Shown here: positions 51,940 through 62,200 of the stretch, in pieces | Position numbering within the stretch: position 1 is the first letter of the stretch | Layout: each line of letters opens with the position of its first letter | NCBI GenBank assembly: GCA_937951615.1 | Contig: CALFBH010000019.1 | Coordinates: 22,768 to 86,767, forward strand | Source: an uncultured Saprospiraceae bacterium | Lineage (GTDB): Bacteria; Bacteroidota; Bacteroidia; Chitinophagales; Saprospiraceae | Reading direction: 5' to 3' | Length of the DNA: 64,000 bases | The notes under the pieces: generated by a model | What the model was told of the DNA's origin: nothing | The model's database searches: none | What the model saw: only the letters and a program-made list of their open reading frames with translations | Program-made: the position numbers and the translations under genes

Positions 51940-54165
51940 TTACTTAAACCGCTTTAATAAGGCAGGTAAAAAACAAACGTCAGCAAGTAATGCTGCGAGA
52001 ATAGTAAAAGCACATAAGCAACCAAAAGTACTTACAGAGGCAACTCCACTCAAGCCTACAATTAAAAATCCACAGACTAAAGATATAGTTGTAGAAAAAA
52101 GGGCACCTCCCGTGTAGTCCAATGCTTTATCAATACTTTCTGTGGTAGATAAATTCAGGCTTTGATAATACTTGAATTTATTGATTAAATGGATAGTGTC
52201 ATCCATCGCAACGCCCAACATGATAGGCGCTAACATTGCATTCGCAGCCTCCAAGTGAATGCCGAAAAGATACATGACGATAAAAGCAGAAAATAAAGGC
52301 AGTAAGTTTGGAATGAGTGCCAAAAGACTCATTTTGAATTGACCAATAAAATAGAATAGTATGCAGAAGGATATGAGAAATGCAGCTCCAAATGAGCGAA
52401 ATTGAGTTTGTAAAATAAAAGTATTCAATTGTGCGAAAACTGGTGAAAAGCCATGAATTTTTAAATGATAGGTCTCTTCGGGGAAAGTGTTTTTAAAATC
52501 TGTTTCAATAGCCTTTAATAGTGGCTTTAAATCTTTAGTGGGCAGTTCTTTGGTGTTGATATTAATAGCCAGATAAGAAAAATTATCTCCTATTAGAGAG
52601 AAAAAAGCATTCGATTCCTCTTGCTTGTTTTTAAAGACTTTTTCAAAACTAGTTGTATTAAATTTAGAAAAAGTGGGCATCCTGTCTTCCAGAAATGATT
52701 GGAAATCGACAATGGAAATAGGATGAGCTATAAGGGGATTATCGTCTAGTTTTTCCTGAAAATGTTTCAATTTGCGGAGTACATTGCCTGTTAAAAGTGA
52801 TGCTTCTTCAGTACTAGAAATATTCAATTGTAATCTTATGCTTCCTGCTAAGGTTTCCTCAATAATTTCCAAGTCATTTTTGACTTTTCCTTTGCCTAAT
52901 AAGTCTAAGGAATTTGTGCTGACTTCTATAGAAAAGAGACTGATGATGCCAAATATAAAAATCAATATGCCTAGTCCTAAAATGGTTTTATTATAATGAC
53001 TTGTCCAATAATTATTTTTTTGAATGAGTGCTGAAATATTAATTTTTCTGACATTGGTATTCATTGATTTTTTATCCAAAAAGGTGAAACCAATGATTGC
53101 AATTACATACACAAGACAAAAGGCGATGATCATTCCAATAAAGGTAAACACGCCCATTATTTTAAATGCAGGTAAAGGAGACAAGACCAATGCCAGGTAG
53201 CCGATTATGGTGGTTAAAGTCGTATAAAAACAAGGTTTAAGGCTCTTTTGTAGGGCATTTTTGATGTGTTCAATATTTGTTTGGAGTGGGTTTTCTTTGC
53301 GATGTATATGAAAAATGTTGACAATGTGAATGAAGTCACTCACACTATATATCATGAGAATGGTTGGAATGAGCATTGAAATCAAATTCAATGGATAGTC
53401 CATACTCGTCATCAGTCCGAAGGTGATGCTTACAGGCAAAATAATCGACAAAAGCGCGATGGGCAGATAATGCCAATGTGGTAATAGAAATAAAAGCAAA
53501 GCTAAAATGACTGCAACCGATAACACCGCAAAAAAGATACTTTCGCTATATATTGTTTCATTGAATGCCTCTCCCAAAACGGGTGCGCCAGAAACGTGAC
53601 TTTGCCCGACTGTGCTTTCTATGATGGTTTTAATATGTGCTATAATCTGACTTCGGTGTTCAATTTGGTTAGCTGGAATCAATCGAAGATAGAAGAAAGA
53701 AAATCGCTTATCGTCTGATATTAATTGGCGACTCAAGGCAGGCAGGTCGTCCAATAATTTTTCTATGTTCTCCCGGTTTCGGTCAGCCTGGTAAATATTT
53801 CTGTAGAAGAGTTTTCGATTGGAATAGATGGGATATTTTGCATTAGCGAGGCTAAAACTGCTTTTGACATAAGCTAAAGTATCTATCTGGAGGTGCAGTT
53901 GTTCAAGCTTGGAAATATGATGCTCCGCAAGTGGATTTTCGGTCGGAATCATCACGATTACGATTTCATCAGAACCTTGTTCTTCTTGGAAAGTCAGGTA
54001 TTCCTGATAGGTAGCATTATTTTCTAAAAACCAAATACCCAGTGAATTATCAACGGTCAAAAGTCTCAGGGTTTGCACCGAACCAATTATCATAGCGATG
54101 GCGAGCAAAAGAGCGATGTTTTTTTTATAATCTATAACAAATTGGATAATTCGCTGGAAACTCAT
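51940..54165 (-). CDS. MMPL/RND-type membrane transporter
   Basis: 741 residues with two repeats of an N-terminal helix, a large periplasmic loop and five or so membrane helices (SISVILPVSITFGLMTSMDY-type stretches in both halves). MMPL motifs include DFIHIVNIFHIHR and DDTIHLINKFKYY. Proteins of this type export lipids or polyketide-like molecules, or act as other RND pumps. It is the first of four or five same-strand genes, reading away from the ketosynthase genes, and probably exports their product. Confidence 0.9.
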   Translation of the reverse strand: MSFQRIIQFVIDYKKNIALLLAIAMIIGSVQTLRLLTVDNSLGIWFLENNATYQEYLTFQEEQGSDEIVIVMIPTENPLAEHHISKLEQLHLQIDTLAYVKSSFSLANAKYPIYSNRKLFYRNIYQADRNRENIEKLLDDLPALSRQLISDDKRFSFFYLRLIPANQIEHRSQIIAHIKTIIESTVGQSHVSGAPVLGEAFNETIYSESIFFAVLSVAVILALLLFLLPHWHYLPIALLSIILPVSITFGLMTSMDYPLNLISMLIPTILMIYSVSDFIHIVNIFHIHRKENPLQTNIEHIKNALQKSLKPCFYTTLTTIIGYLALVLSPLPAFKIMGVFTFIGMIIAFCLVYVIAIIGFTFLDKKSMNTNVRKINISALIQKNNYWTSHYNKTILGLGILIFIFGIISLFSIEVSTNSLDLLGKGKVKNDLEIIEETLAGSIRLQLNISSTEEASLLTGNVLRKLKHFQEKLDDNPLIAHPISIVDFQSFLEDRMPTFSKFNTTSFEKVFKNKQEESNAFFSLIGDNFSYLAININTKELPTKDLKPLLKAIETDFKNTFPEETYHLKIHGFSPVFAQLNTFILQTQFRSFGAAFLISFCILFYFIGQFKMSLLALIPNLLPLFSAFIVMYLFGIHLEAANAMLAPIMLGVAMDDTIHLINKFKYYQSLNLSTTESIDKALDYTGGALFSTTISLVCGFLIVGLSGVASVSTFGCLCAFTILAALLADVCFLPALLKRFK

Positions 54166-54178
54166 AGTTTTGTTTAAC

Positions 54179-54268
54179 GATGAATGATGAACTATAAATG
54201 ATGAATATAAGACATTTTGCTACGCAAAATGAATAAAAATTCATCGTTCATCATTTATCGTCCATCAT
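54179..54268. repeat. GATGAATGATGAAC palindromic element with ACATTTTGC core
   Basis: GATGAATGATGAACTATAAATG is matched by TTCATCGTTCATCATTTATCG on the other side of the hairpin ACATTTTGCTACGCAAAATG (54212-54231). The design is the same as at 38771. It runs into the end of the phosphopantetheinyl transferase gene at 54251. Confidence 0.6.
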
Positions 54269-54856
54269 TAGCACATAGCCTCCATAGTATCCATGATGCG
54301 CCATAGAGATTATGACTGCTTGTTTTTTGTTTTTATAATACAAATGAGGAATTTTCCATTCATCTTTTTGAATACTTAGGTCGGTATCTGAAAGTTTATT
54401 CATTTCCGCATAATTTTTTAGCAGGTGTTTTCGGGTGCTTTGTCCTTGCGTTTTATAATCGTTTTGAGCGATATAAAAACAATCAGCACTTAGTGTTTTC
54501 TTATGATTATCCAATTGGGCAATGGTGTGGATGTGCGTATCTGTCACTACGCTTTGAATAAAAAAGGTATGCTCTGTACTGACGACTTTAGCCGTCAGGT
54601 TTTCTCGACGGCTAAAGTCGTCGGTACAGAATACAATTTTCTTAGGCGCGAAAAAACGTCGTTTTTGGAGGCGGGCAATTATTTTATACACGCTCTCTTT
54701 TCCACTCCAAAGCAGCCATACCGCAGTATCTTTATTGGGCGCAGCATGAATAAAGTCTTGTTCTTCCTCGGTGAAAATCTTTTGTAGAAAACGAGGGCGT
54801 TTCCAGTTACTCTCTTTTTGCGCAAGCTGTAAATCGACAATATCATTACCAATCAT
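54251..54856 (-). CDS. 4'-Phosphopantetheinyl transferase superfamily protein
   Basis: 201 residues. Mg-binding motifs GNDIVDL (residues 3-9) and WSGKESVYK (50-58) are both present. It would load the phosphopantetheine arm onto the adjacent ACP. Residues 76-95 are encoded by a large DNA palindrome (54573-54630), which looks like an inserted element kept in frame. It overlaps the ACP gene by 4 bp (ATGA). Confidence 0.88.
   Translation of the reverse strand: MIGNDIVDLQLAQKESNWKRPRFLQKIFTEEEQDFIHAAPNKDTAVWLLWSGKESVYKIIARLQKRRFFAPKKIVFCTDDFSRRENLTAKVVSTEHTFFIQSVVTDTHIHTIAQLDNHKKTLSADCFYIAQNDYKTQGQSTRKHLLKNYAEMNKLSDTDLSIQKDEWKIPHLYYKNKKQAVIISMAHHGYYGGYVLMMDDK
54573..54630 (-). repeat. Palindromic element inside the transferase coding sequence
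   Basis: The left arm (54573-54596, TCTGTACTGACGACTTTAGCCGTC) and right arm (54607-54630) pair over 24 bases with a single G.T wobble-type mismatch and a 10-base loop. It is translated within the transferase gene as a 20-residue stretch with no stop. Confidence 0.85.
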
Positions 54857-55107
54857 TTTGTATTGATCTTATTGCTAATAATACCCATTGCTCCTTTTAC
54901 GGTCAGCATATTTTCCATAGCATCGTCTTCAATAAGGATGTCAAATTTATCTTCTACATCTAACACTATATCGACTAAATTAGCCGAATTGATTTTTAGG
55001 TCATCAATAAAACTGGTGTCCTCCGTCAGGTTTTGAAAAGCAGCTTCATCCTGTATGTAAGGTTGAACAATTTCTTTTAAAGCGTCAATTAATTCAGTCT
55101 TATTCAT
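54853..55107 (-). CDS. Acyl carrier protein of the local biosynthetic cluster
   Basis: 84 residues, ACP size. The phosphopantetheine serine is Ser41 in LKINSANLVDIVLDVED; the usual DSL is NSA here, so it is a divergent, dedicated carrier rather than the housekeeping AcpP. It overlaps the transferase gene by 4 bp and the ketosynthase gene by 8 bp, so all three are translated together. Confidence 0.88.
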   Translation of the reverse strand: MNKTELIDALKEIVQPYIQDEAAFQNLTEDTSFIDDLKINSANLVDIVLDVEDKFDILIEDDAMENMLTVKGAMGIISNKINTK

Positions 55108-56377
55108 TATTCATTTTTTTAAAAATTAGACAGGCATTTACATCACCAAAACCAAAGCTTGCTTTGGCAACAATATCTATCTTTTTTGTATTGATTAATT
55201 GTGTGGGAATTTTATCAGAAGCAATTAACGAAGAAATTTCGGGATGTAGGTCATCGCAATTGGTATTAGGGAAGATAAAATCATGTTTCAAGCCTAAAAT
55301 TGCTGCTACGCTCTCAATAGAACCCGCAGCACTCAGGCAATGGCCGATCATAGATTTTAAGGAATGAATGTAAGGGAAATTTTCGCCCTTTCTCCCCAGG
55401 GCTGTTGCCCAGTTTTGTATTTCTACTGGATCTTTTATCGTAGCAGTCAAATGACCATTGATTAAGTCAATATCATCAGCTTGAATACCTGCGTTTTTGA
55501 TGGCAGCTTTGATGCAACGTTGGACTGCGGTGCTATTCGGCGCAGTCATAGTGCCGCCGGCTCGTTGACCGCCTGAATTGACTGCTCCGCCCAAAATTTC
55601 TGCATAAATAGGCGCCTTTCTTTCTAATGCACTCTCCAAAGATTCCAGAATCAATGCTCCCGCACCACTCCCTGGCACAAATCCTGAAGCAGTGGCACTC
55701 ATAGGTCGGGAACCTTCTGTGGGCGTTTCATTATGTTTGTAAGTGATCACGCGCATGGCATCAAAACCACCCCAAATGTAGGGGCCATGCTCTCCGCTAC
55801 TACCAGCGATCATTCGTTTTGCCTTGCCTGCCTGGATGCGCTCAAAGGCTAAGAGGATGGCTTCTGTCCCCGTAGCGCAGGCAGAAGAATTGGTGGTCAC
55901 CTGATTGCCTAGTCCGATGATGCCGCCCAGGTAGGCACTCACTCCGCTTGACATCGTTTGAGCAACAGAAGTACTGCCCAGCCGTTTGACTTTTCCGCTG
56001 TCCAGTTTATAGGTGGCTTCCCGCATTTTTTCAACGCCCGAAATCCCTGTTCCAAAGACACAACCGCTGTCCCAGTGAGGTTCTTCTTCGGCAAAAGACA
56101 AGCCTGCATCGTGCCAGGCATCAATGCCCGCCATACAGGCATACAGAATCCCAGAACTGGTAAAATTTCTTAATTGTAATGGCGAGAGATATTTTAATTT
56201 TAAGTCTTCAGAAACTTCCGGGATGCCGCCAATGCAACAGGAAAAATTCATGTCTTTCAGTTCCTCAAAATATTGAATACCTGATTTCCCTGCTTTAATG
56301 GCGTTTTCAAAATTCACCAAGCCCACGCCATTTGGTGCAGCTACTCCTAATCCAGTAATAACGACCCTTTTATTCAT
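55100..56377 (-). CDS. Beta-ketoacyl-ACP synthase (KAS II/FabF-like)
   Basis: 425 residues. Active-site Cys in TNSSACATGTEAI (about 163); the two catalytic His in NGHLTATIKDP (about 306) and IGHCLSAAGS (about 341). The first His box is atypical (usual NAHGTGT). It would elongate an acyl chain on the neighbouring ACP. In this tight cluster it probably primes or supplies the type III PKS rather than serving primary fatty-acid synthesis. Confidence 0.88.
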   Translation of the reverse strand: MNKRVVITGLGVAAPNGVGLVNFENAIKAGKSGIQYFEELKDMNFSCCIGGIPEVSEDLKLKYLSPLQLRNFTSSGILYACMAGIDAWHDAGLSFAEEEPHWDSGCVFGTGISGVEKMREATYKLDSGKVKRLGSTSVAQTMSSGVSAYLGGIIGLGNQVTTNSSACATGTEAILLAFERIQAGKAKRMIAGSSGEHGPYIWGGFDAMRVITYKHNETPTEGSRPMSATASGFVPGSGAGALILESLESALERKAPIYAEILGGAVNSGGQRAGGTMTAPNSTAVQRCIKAAIKNAGIQADDIDLINGHLTATIKDPVEIQNWATALGRKGENFPYIHSLKSMIGHCLSAAGSIESVAAILGLKHDFIFPNTNCDDLHPEISSLIASDKIPTQLINTKKIDIVAKASFGFGDVNACLIFKKMNNE

Positions 56378-56496
56378 TCATTTATCATTTATCATTGACC
56401 ATTTATCATGTATCATTGAACATTACCGTGACGACATTCATTCATTCATTCATTCATTCATTCATCATTCACTCATTCCTCCATTCACTCATTTTA
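56378..56496. repeat. TCATT/TTTATCATT low-complexity intergenic words
   Basis: ATTTATCATTTATCATTGACC and then seven or so tandem CATT units (CATTCATTCATTCATTCATT) fill the gap between the type III PKS stop and the ketosynthase start. The words also occur before tpiA at 45166-45200. Confidence 0.75.
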
Positions 56497-57546
56497 TCAC
56501 CACTCTAACAAAACTTTTTGTGCTGAAAAACCAGGACCAAAACTGAGCATGAGTCCTTTTTCTCCGGCTGGTATATCTTTTTCTAAAAAGCGTTCTAAAA
56601 CATATAAAACAGTCGCGCTAGACATATTGCCATAGATACGCAACACTTCTTTGGTATCGTCAATGTTTTTACCCAGAACACCAAATAAATCTTCAATGGT
56701 TTTAACGATTTTTTTACCGCCAGGATGAAAAACTAAATGATTTATTTCTTCAATGCTGGTATTGGATTTCTCTAAAAAAGGATAAATGATCTTAGGGAAA
56801 TGAGCGGCAATTGTTTCCGGTACACTAGGGTCTAAAACCATGTGTAAACCAGAGTTTTTTAATTCAAAACCCATCATGTGCGTGGCGTCAAAGAAGTGAT
56901 ACATGTCTTCATCTTTCACAATCGGTCCCTCGTCTTGTGTATCAGAAGACAACAAAACACAGGCAGCCCCATCACCAAAAATAGCTGCGCTAACGATATT
57001 GACCATCGAAAAATCTTCTTGTTGAAAGGTGGACATGGGAGACTCGACAGCAATCACTGCTGCTCGTTTGCCAGGATTGGCTTTTAGGAAATTTTTGGCA
57101 TAAATGATTCCTGATACCCCTGCGGCACAGCCCATTTTTGTTACAGGTAAACGAACGATATCCTGCCGCAATCCCACATTATTGATTAGATAAGCATCCA
57201 CTGATGGAATCATAAAGCCTGTACAACTTACTGTAATGATATAGTCTAAATCCTTTGCAGCCCAATCTGCTTTTTTGAGGGCTTTCCGCAAAGCATTTTC
57301 CGCTAAGGGCAAAGTTCCCTGAATGTATAGCTGATTTTTTTCCTCAAAACTGCGAAGAATAAACATGTCGTCGGCATCTAAAATAGAAAAACGTCGATCA
57401 ATTCCCGCATTGCCTATAATTTTTATGACTTTTCGCTGGAATCGCTCTTCCTGCCCCGCCAACCATTCTTTTACATAAGGAATAATTTCCTTGGTTGTCC
57501 GAGAATACGGAGGGAGTTGAGTAGCGACTGTTTTTATTCTTACCAT
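56497..57546 (-). CDS. Type III polyketide synthase (chalcone/stilbene synthase fold)
   Basis: 349 residues, typical for bacterial type III PKS. Catalytic Cys140 in KMGCAAGVSGI; His in LVFHPGGKKIV and Asn in YGNMSSATVL complete the triad; SFGPGFSAQ is the C-terminal signature. It condenses malonyl-CoA units on an acyl starter to pyrones or resorcinols. Being next to a ketosynthase, ACP, transferase and MMPL exporter suggests a dedicated lipid or alkylresorcinol-like product; the starter is not readable from sequence. Confidence 0.92.
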   Translation of the reverse strand: MVRIKTVATQLPPYSRTTKEIIPYVKEWLAGQEERFQRKVIKIIGNAGIDRRFSILDADDMFILRSFEEKNQLYIQGTLPLAENALRKALKKADWAAKDLDYIITVSCTGFMIPSVDAYLINNVGLRQDIVRLPVTKMGCAAGVSGIIYAKNFLKANPGKRAAVIAVESPMSTFQQEDFSMVNIVSAAIFGDGAACVLLSSDTQDEGPIVKDEDMYHFFDATHMMGFELKNSGLHMVLDPSVPETIAAHFPKIIYPFLEKSNTSIEEINHLVFHPGGKKIVKTIEDLFGVLGKNIDDTKEVLRIYGNMSSATVLYVLERFLEKDIPAGEKGLMLSFGPGFSAQKVLLEW

Positions 57547-57577
57547 AAGTTTATTTTAAAATATAACGTAACAGTTT

Positions 57578-57724
57578 AGTCCATAGTCGATGGTCGATAG
57601 TCCATAGCTGTAATTCAACAATATTCCTGCTTTATAAGCTTTGCACACATTTTGCAAAGCAAAATGCTGAAATGACCTGAATACTAAAAAACAGCCATCG
57701 ACCATGGACTATGGACCATCGACC
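57578..57724. repeat. Composite palindromic element (GTCGATAGTCC arms, TTTTGC..GCAAAA core), copy 2
   Basis: Left arm words AGTCCATAGTCGATGGTCGATAG, centre CATTTTGCAAAGCAAAATG (57648-57666), right arm words ACAGCCATCGACCATGGAC. It matches the element at 11909-12105 in arms and core. It forms most of the first half of the 503-bp gap 57547-58049. Confidence 0.7.
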
Positions 57725-57759
57725 TGAACTGTATAACAAATATCCATTTCCGACAAATC

Positions 57760-57882
57760 TTATTCTCCTACTAAACTCAATTGATTGATATAAGTTTGAA
57801 ATTCTGACGGATAAAAACCAAAAGCACGAATGAAGGTAGCAAAATATTCACCGCCTCCGAGTGTGCTTGACTTTAAATTTTC
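57760..57882 (-). pseudogene. Remnant of an AraC-family regulator gene (C-terminal end only)
   Basis: A 40-residue open stretch reads GGGEYFATFIRAFGFYPSEF.., ending in a stop at 57760. This is the pattern of the second helix-turn-helix of AraC/XylS proteins (YF..xF+xxFGxxPSEY). A stop precedes it in frame and no upstream part of the gene exists; the gap is filled with the palindromic element at 57578-57724. It is most likely the decayed end of a regulator gene. The rest of 57883-58049 shows no gene. Confidence 0.5.
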
Positions 57883-58049
57883 CTACCTTTATCTTGAATT
57901 ATGACATTAAGCTCAAAGAACGTGCTGCATTGGTTGAAATTTAATTAAATTTCAGAGAAGAGGTGTACTCAATTTTACTGTGTGCAATATGCCAAATTAT
58001 AGAGTACAATTTCCATGCAGCTTGTATTTATCGGTAACAAAACAAACAC

Positions 58050-59273
58050 ATGAAAATCTTACATACGGCGGATTGGCATATAGGTAAAGTCTTGCATAAA
58101 CACTCATTAAAAGAAGAGTTAGAAGCTTTTTTTGATTTTCTAATCGAAACTATAAAGTCAGAATCTATAAATGTACTTCTTGTTTCTGGAGACATTTTTG
58201 ATTTGGCAAATCCTTCATCTAAAGATAGAGAAATCTATTATAATTTACTTAGTAAACTGTCTCAGTTAGGAATCCGTACTATTATTACCGGAGGTAATCA
58301 CGATTCTATAAATTTGTTGAATGCACCAAAGGAGATTCTTAATCATTTACTCATTACAGTAGTTGGCGGAGCTAAAGAAAATCCTGAAGAAGAACTGATT
58401 GAGATAAAAAATGACAAGGGTGAGACCGAATTGATTATTGCAGCGGTACCATTTCTCAGAGATAAAGATTTACGCACAATTAATTCGGATAAAAAATATA
58501 AAGACCGTACAGAAGCTGTAAGAGAAGGCATAAAATCTCATTATATGCGTCTCGCAGCAATCTGTAACGAGAAATATAAAGACATACCAGCTATAGCTAT
58601 GGGGCATTTATATGCCAAAGGTGCCTTGACCAGCGATAGTGAGCGGGAGATACAAGTAGGAAATGCAGCAGCAGTAGAATCGAGTATTTTCTCTGACACC
58701 TTTAACTATGTAGCTCTTGGTCATATTCACCGCCCACAAGTAATTGGCAAAAAAGAATATATAAGGTATTCTGGTTCTCCAATAGCACTTAGTTTTTCTG
58801 AAAAAGAAGATAATAAGTCATTTGTAATCGTCGAGGTAAAATCTAAGGGTGAGCTTTTACCTACAGTCATCACGATACCTAAGCAACGGGAATTAAAAAA
58901 AATCAAGGGAAGTCTGGAAGAAGTAAAATCTAAACTGGAAAAATATAAGCCTGCCTATCGACTTCCTTCATTTGTGGAACTGGAAGTTTATGAATTGGAT
59001 TATAGTTCTCTTATGATATCAATGTTAGAAGATGTCATCGCCCTTCATAATGAAGGTAATTCTTTTAAGATTCTGAAACATAAAACCTTCTTCGAGCATG
59101 GTCAAAATGATACTTCAACGCTCTTTACCCATGGAGAACAGATTGAAGATGTCAGTCCTATAGAGGTATTTAAAAAAAGATTGGAATCAGAGGAGATAGA
59201 CTCGGATACATCCCAAAAATTACAGGAAGCATTTCTTGAAATTCTTGAAACTATTCAAACGGAAGAGGTATGA
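58050..59273 (+). CDS. sbcD: SbcD exonuclease subunit
   Basis: 407 residues, calcineurin-like phosphoesterase. Metal-binding motifs: TADWHIGK (Asp8, His10), SGDIFDLANPS, GGNHDS and GHIHRPQ. With SbcC it forms the Mre11-Rad50-like nuclease that processes hairpins and DNA ends. It overlaps sbcC by 4 bp. The presence of SbcCD matters here, since this complex is known to cleave long palindromes, which are common in this window. Confidence 0.94.
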   Translation: MKILHTADWHIGKVLHKHSLKEELEAFFDFLIETIKSESINVLLVSGDIFDLANPSSKDREIYYNLLSKLSQLGIRTIITGGNHDSINLLNAPKEILNHLLITVVGGAKENPEEELIEIKNDKGETELIIAAVPFLRDKDLRTINSDKKYKDRTEAVREGIKSHYMRLAAICNEKYKDIPAIAMGHLYAKGALTSDSEREIQVGNAAAVESSIFSDTFNYVALGHIHRPQVIGKKEYIRYSGSPIALSFSEKEDNKSFVIVEVKSKGELLPTVITIPKQRELKKIKGSLEEVKSKLEKYKPAYRLPSFVELEVYELDYSSLMISMLEDVIALHNEGNSFKILKHKTFFEHGQNDTSTLFTHGEQIEDVSPIEVFKKRLESEEIDSDTSQKLQEAFLEILETIQTEEV

Positions 59274-62200
59274 GATTATTAAAAATAGAATTCAAAAACA
59301 TAAATAGTCTTAAAGGTGAACATGCCTCTATTGATTTTGAAAAAGAACCACTAGAGTCGGCTAGTATATTTGCTATCTTAGGACCTACAGGTTCTGGTAA
59401 ATCAACTATATTGGATGTCATTACTTTAGCTCTTTTTAATAAAATTCCCAGGTATAAGAAAGCTTTAAGCAAAAATGAAATTCAAAGCTCTGGTTCTGTG
59501 GTAACCCACCACGCCAAAGATGCTATGGCGGCAGTAGAATATGAGGTAAAAGGTAGCCGATACCGTTCTGAGTGGAAAATTGCGAAAAATAGAAAAGACA
59601 AGTTCAATGACTATGAGATGTACTTGTACGATGATTCTGGCAGACCACTAGATTTAAAGAAGAGTGAAGTCCCTGGCAAAAATGAAGCAATTATTGGATT
59701 AAAATATGACCAGTTTGTAAAATCCATTATACTTTCTCAGGGAGAATTTGCAAAATTTCTTAAGGCCGACCATAATGAGAGGGGAAAACTGCTAGAAGAT
59801 ATAACAGGCACTTCTATTTACAGGAAGATTGGTAAAAAAGCTTACGAAAAAAATAAAGAGGTAAAAGATTCACTAAAATTAAAAAAAGAATTACTCAATA
59901 ATATAGCAATTCTAAGTGAAGAAGATACAGTGTTAATTAAGCAGGAAATAAAAAAAATTACTGCCCGGAAAAATGAACTTGATAAAAGCATTAAAAATTT
60001 CATAGAGATTACACAGGTAAAAAAAGACCTACAAGGTAGCATTACAGAAATCGAAAAAATGCAGGCTCAAAAAAATGAACTTGAAAAGCAGAAAGAAACT
60101 TTAAAACCTCAAATTTCCCGACTTAGCCTCCACAATAAATTAAATCCCGTTAAAGAGGACATTATTTATTACAAGCAAGCTGAGGAAAACAAAGTAATTG
60201 GAGAAAAAAACCTTAAGGAATACAAAGAACAACAGGTAAAAGCCCATGACAATCGTCAGAACTGCATTGAAGAAATGGCAAGTCTGGCCAAGCTTGAAGT
60301 AGATGAGAGAAATTTTCTCAAAGTTATAAAAACCTTTGAAAATGAAATTTTAGAACTTGATAAGGATATAGAAAACAGTATCCAAAAAGGACAGGAAATC
60401 CGAAAGAGGATTAACAAACAAAAGGAAAATTATAGTAATGCCCTGCCATCAAAACCCGCTGATGCACTTACTATACTGAAAGATAAATCATTTGATTTGA
60501 GACAGATTCTCGAAGAATCTCCCTTGGACGAAAAGTCAAATCTGGCAGAATATAAATCGAAACTCAAAGCGCAAAAAGAAAAACACGAACAACTCGGATT
60601 CATGAAAAAAGATTTTGAAGAGGTCGTTAAGTTGCGTAAAGAAATAGAAGCAGGAGACAAAAGGCTGAAAGAAATAAAAACAAATCTTGAAAAATGGATG
60701 CCTCTACAACGAAAATCAAATGAACTTATTGAATCATATCAACAACAACTATCAGTGCTTAGAGATAGAAGGGAGGATCTGATAAAAATAGCAAGCTTGG
60801 AAGAGCATCGGGCTAAACTCACAGATAATCAGCCATGTCCGCTTTGCGGATCTAAAGAACATCCATACGTCACTCATCGACCAGAATCCAAGCGCACTGA
60901 GTTAGAGAATCACATCCTTGCTGTAAAAACAGAATTAGAGAGTCAGGAAACAGAACTAAAGAAGCTTGAAAAAAATATAATAGAAAAAGAAGCTTCAAAG
61001 AATACTATTGAGGAATTACAACAAAAAAACAATCATCAGATAACTGAAATTTCCAAAAGACTATCTAAAAGAAAAGAAGCATTTCCAGGTAGTATAAAAG
61101 AGGATGAAATAGAAATAAAAGTATCCGAGCTGAAAAAAAATAATGATGCTCTGGAAGAAGGTATAACAACACTTGAAGAATTAAGGACGACTTTAGATTT
61201 ATTGGATAATTTTGAACAACTTGATAAAGCAGTGCAAGAGCATAAAGAATTGTTCAAAAAAAGAGAATCCAAATTTGTAGGTGATAAAATCAGAGCTGTT
61301 ACAGATGAATTACAAAATAGATTTAATGAACAAATTACCAATATTGCACTTCTGGAAGAGTCTATCAAAAAAGAGATCGCAGCCCTAAACAGTGCTAATG
61401 AAACGCTTGAAAAATACAGGAGTAATCTACAACCCAAACTTAAAGCATTTGGCTTTAACTCAATTCAGGAAATGAGTATGCATTTCCTCCCTGAAAATGA
61501 AGTTAGTGCAATTGTTGATAAACAGGATGAACTCAAAAGATTAATGATCGCAAACAATACCAAATTAAGTGAACAAAAAAGTAGAAAGGAGAAATTAATT
61601 AAGGTGGATACATATCCTAAAACATCTTTAGAAGAACTACATGAAACCCTGACTAGTCAGAATGAAGAGAAAGATTCTCTTATGGGGACTATTGGAGAAA
61701 ATAACCAGAAATTAGAATCAGACAAACAGAATAAGGAAAAACAAAAGTCCCAGATTGAGGAAATAAGCAAACTAGAAGGAGAACTGGAAAAGTGGGGGCT
61801 ACTTAATAATCTGATTGGAGATGCAACAGGAAATAAATTTGCTAATTTTTCACAAGGACTGACCTTGCAAAATCTACTGGTCTATACAAACCAGCGACTT
61901 AAAAATCTATCGGATCGCTACCGTCTCGACAAACCCGAGAGCGAAGGGCAACTACGAGTAATAGATATTTTTCAAGGCAATACACATAGATCCGTTTCTA
62001 CGCTTTCAGGAGGTGAGAGCTTTCTTATTAGCCTTGCATTGGCGATTAGCCTTTCGGATATGGCTTCAAGAAATGTTTCTATTGAAAGTTTATTTATAGA
62101 CGAAGGCTTCTCTACGCTCGATCAGGAAACTTTAGATATTGCCATGAGTACCTTAGAAAAACTTCAGTCTGAGAGCCAAAAAACGGTAGGTGTTATTTCG

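Noticed and set aside
51940..57546. Flexirubin or dialkylresorcinol cluster
   Set aside because: No DarA/DarB-like aromatase, ammonia-lyase or arylpolyene genes are in the window.
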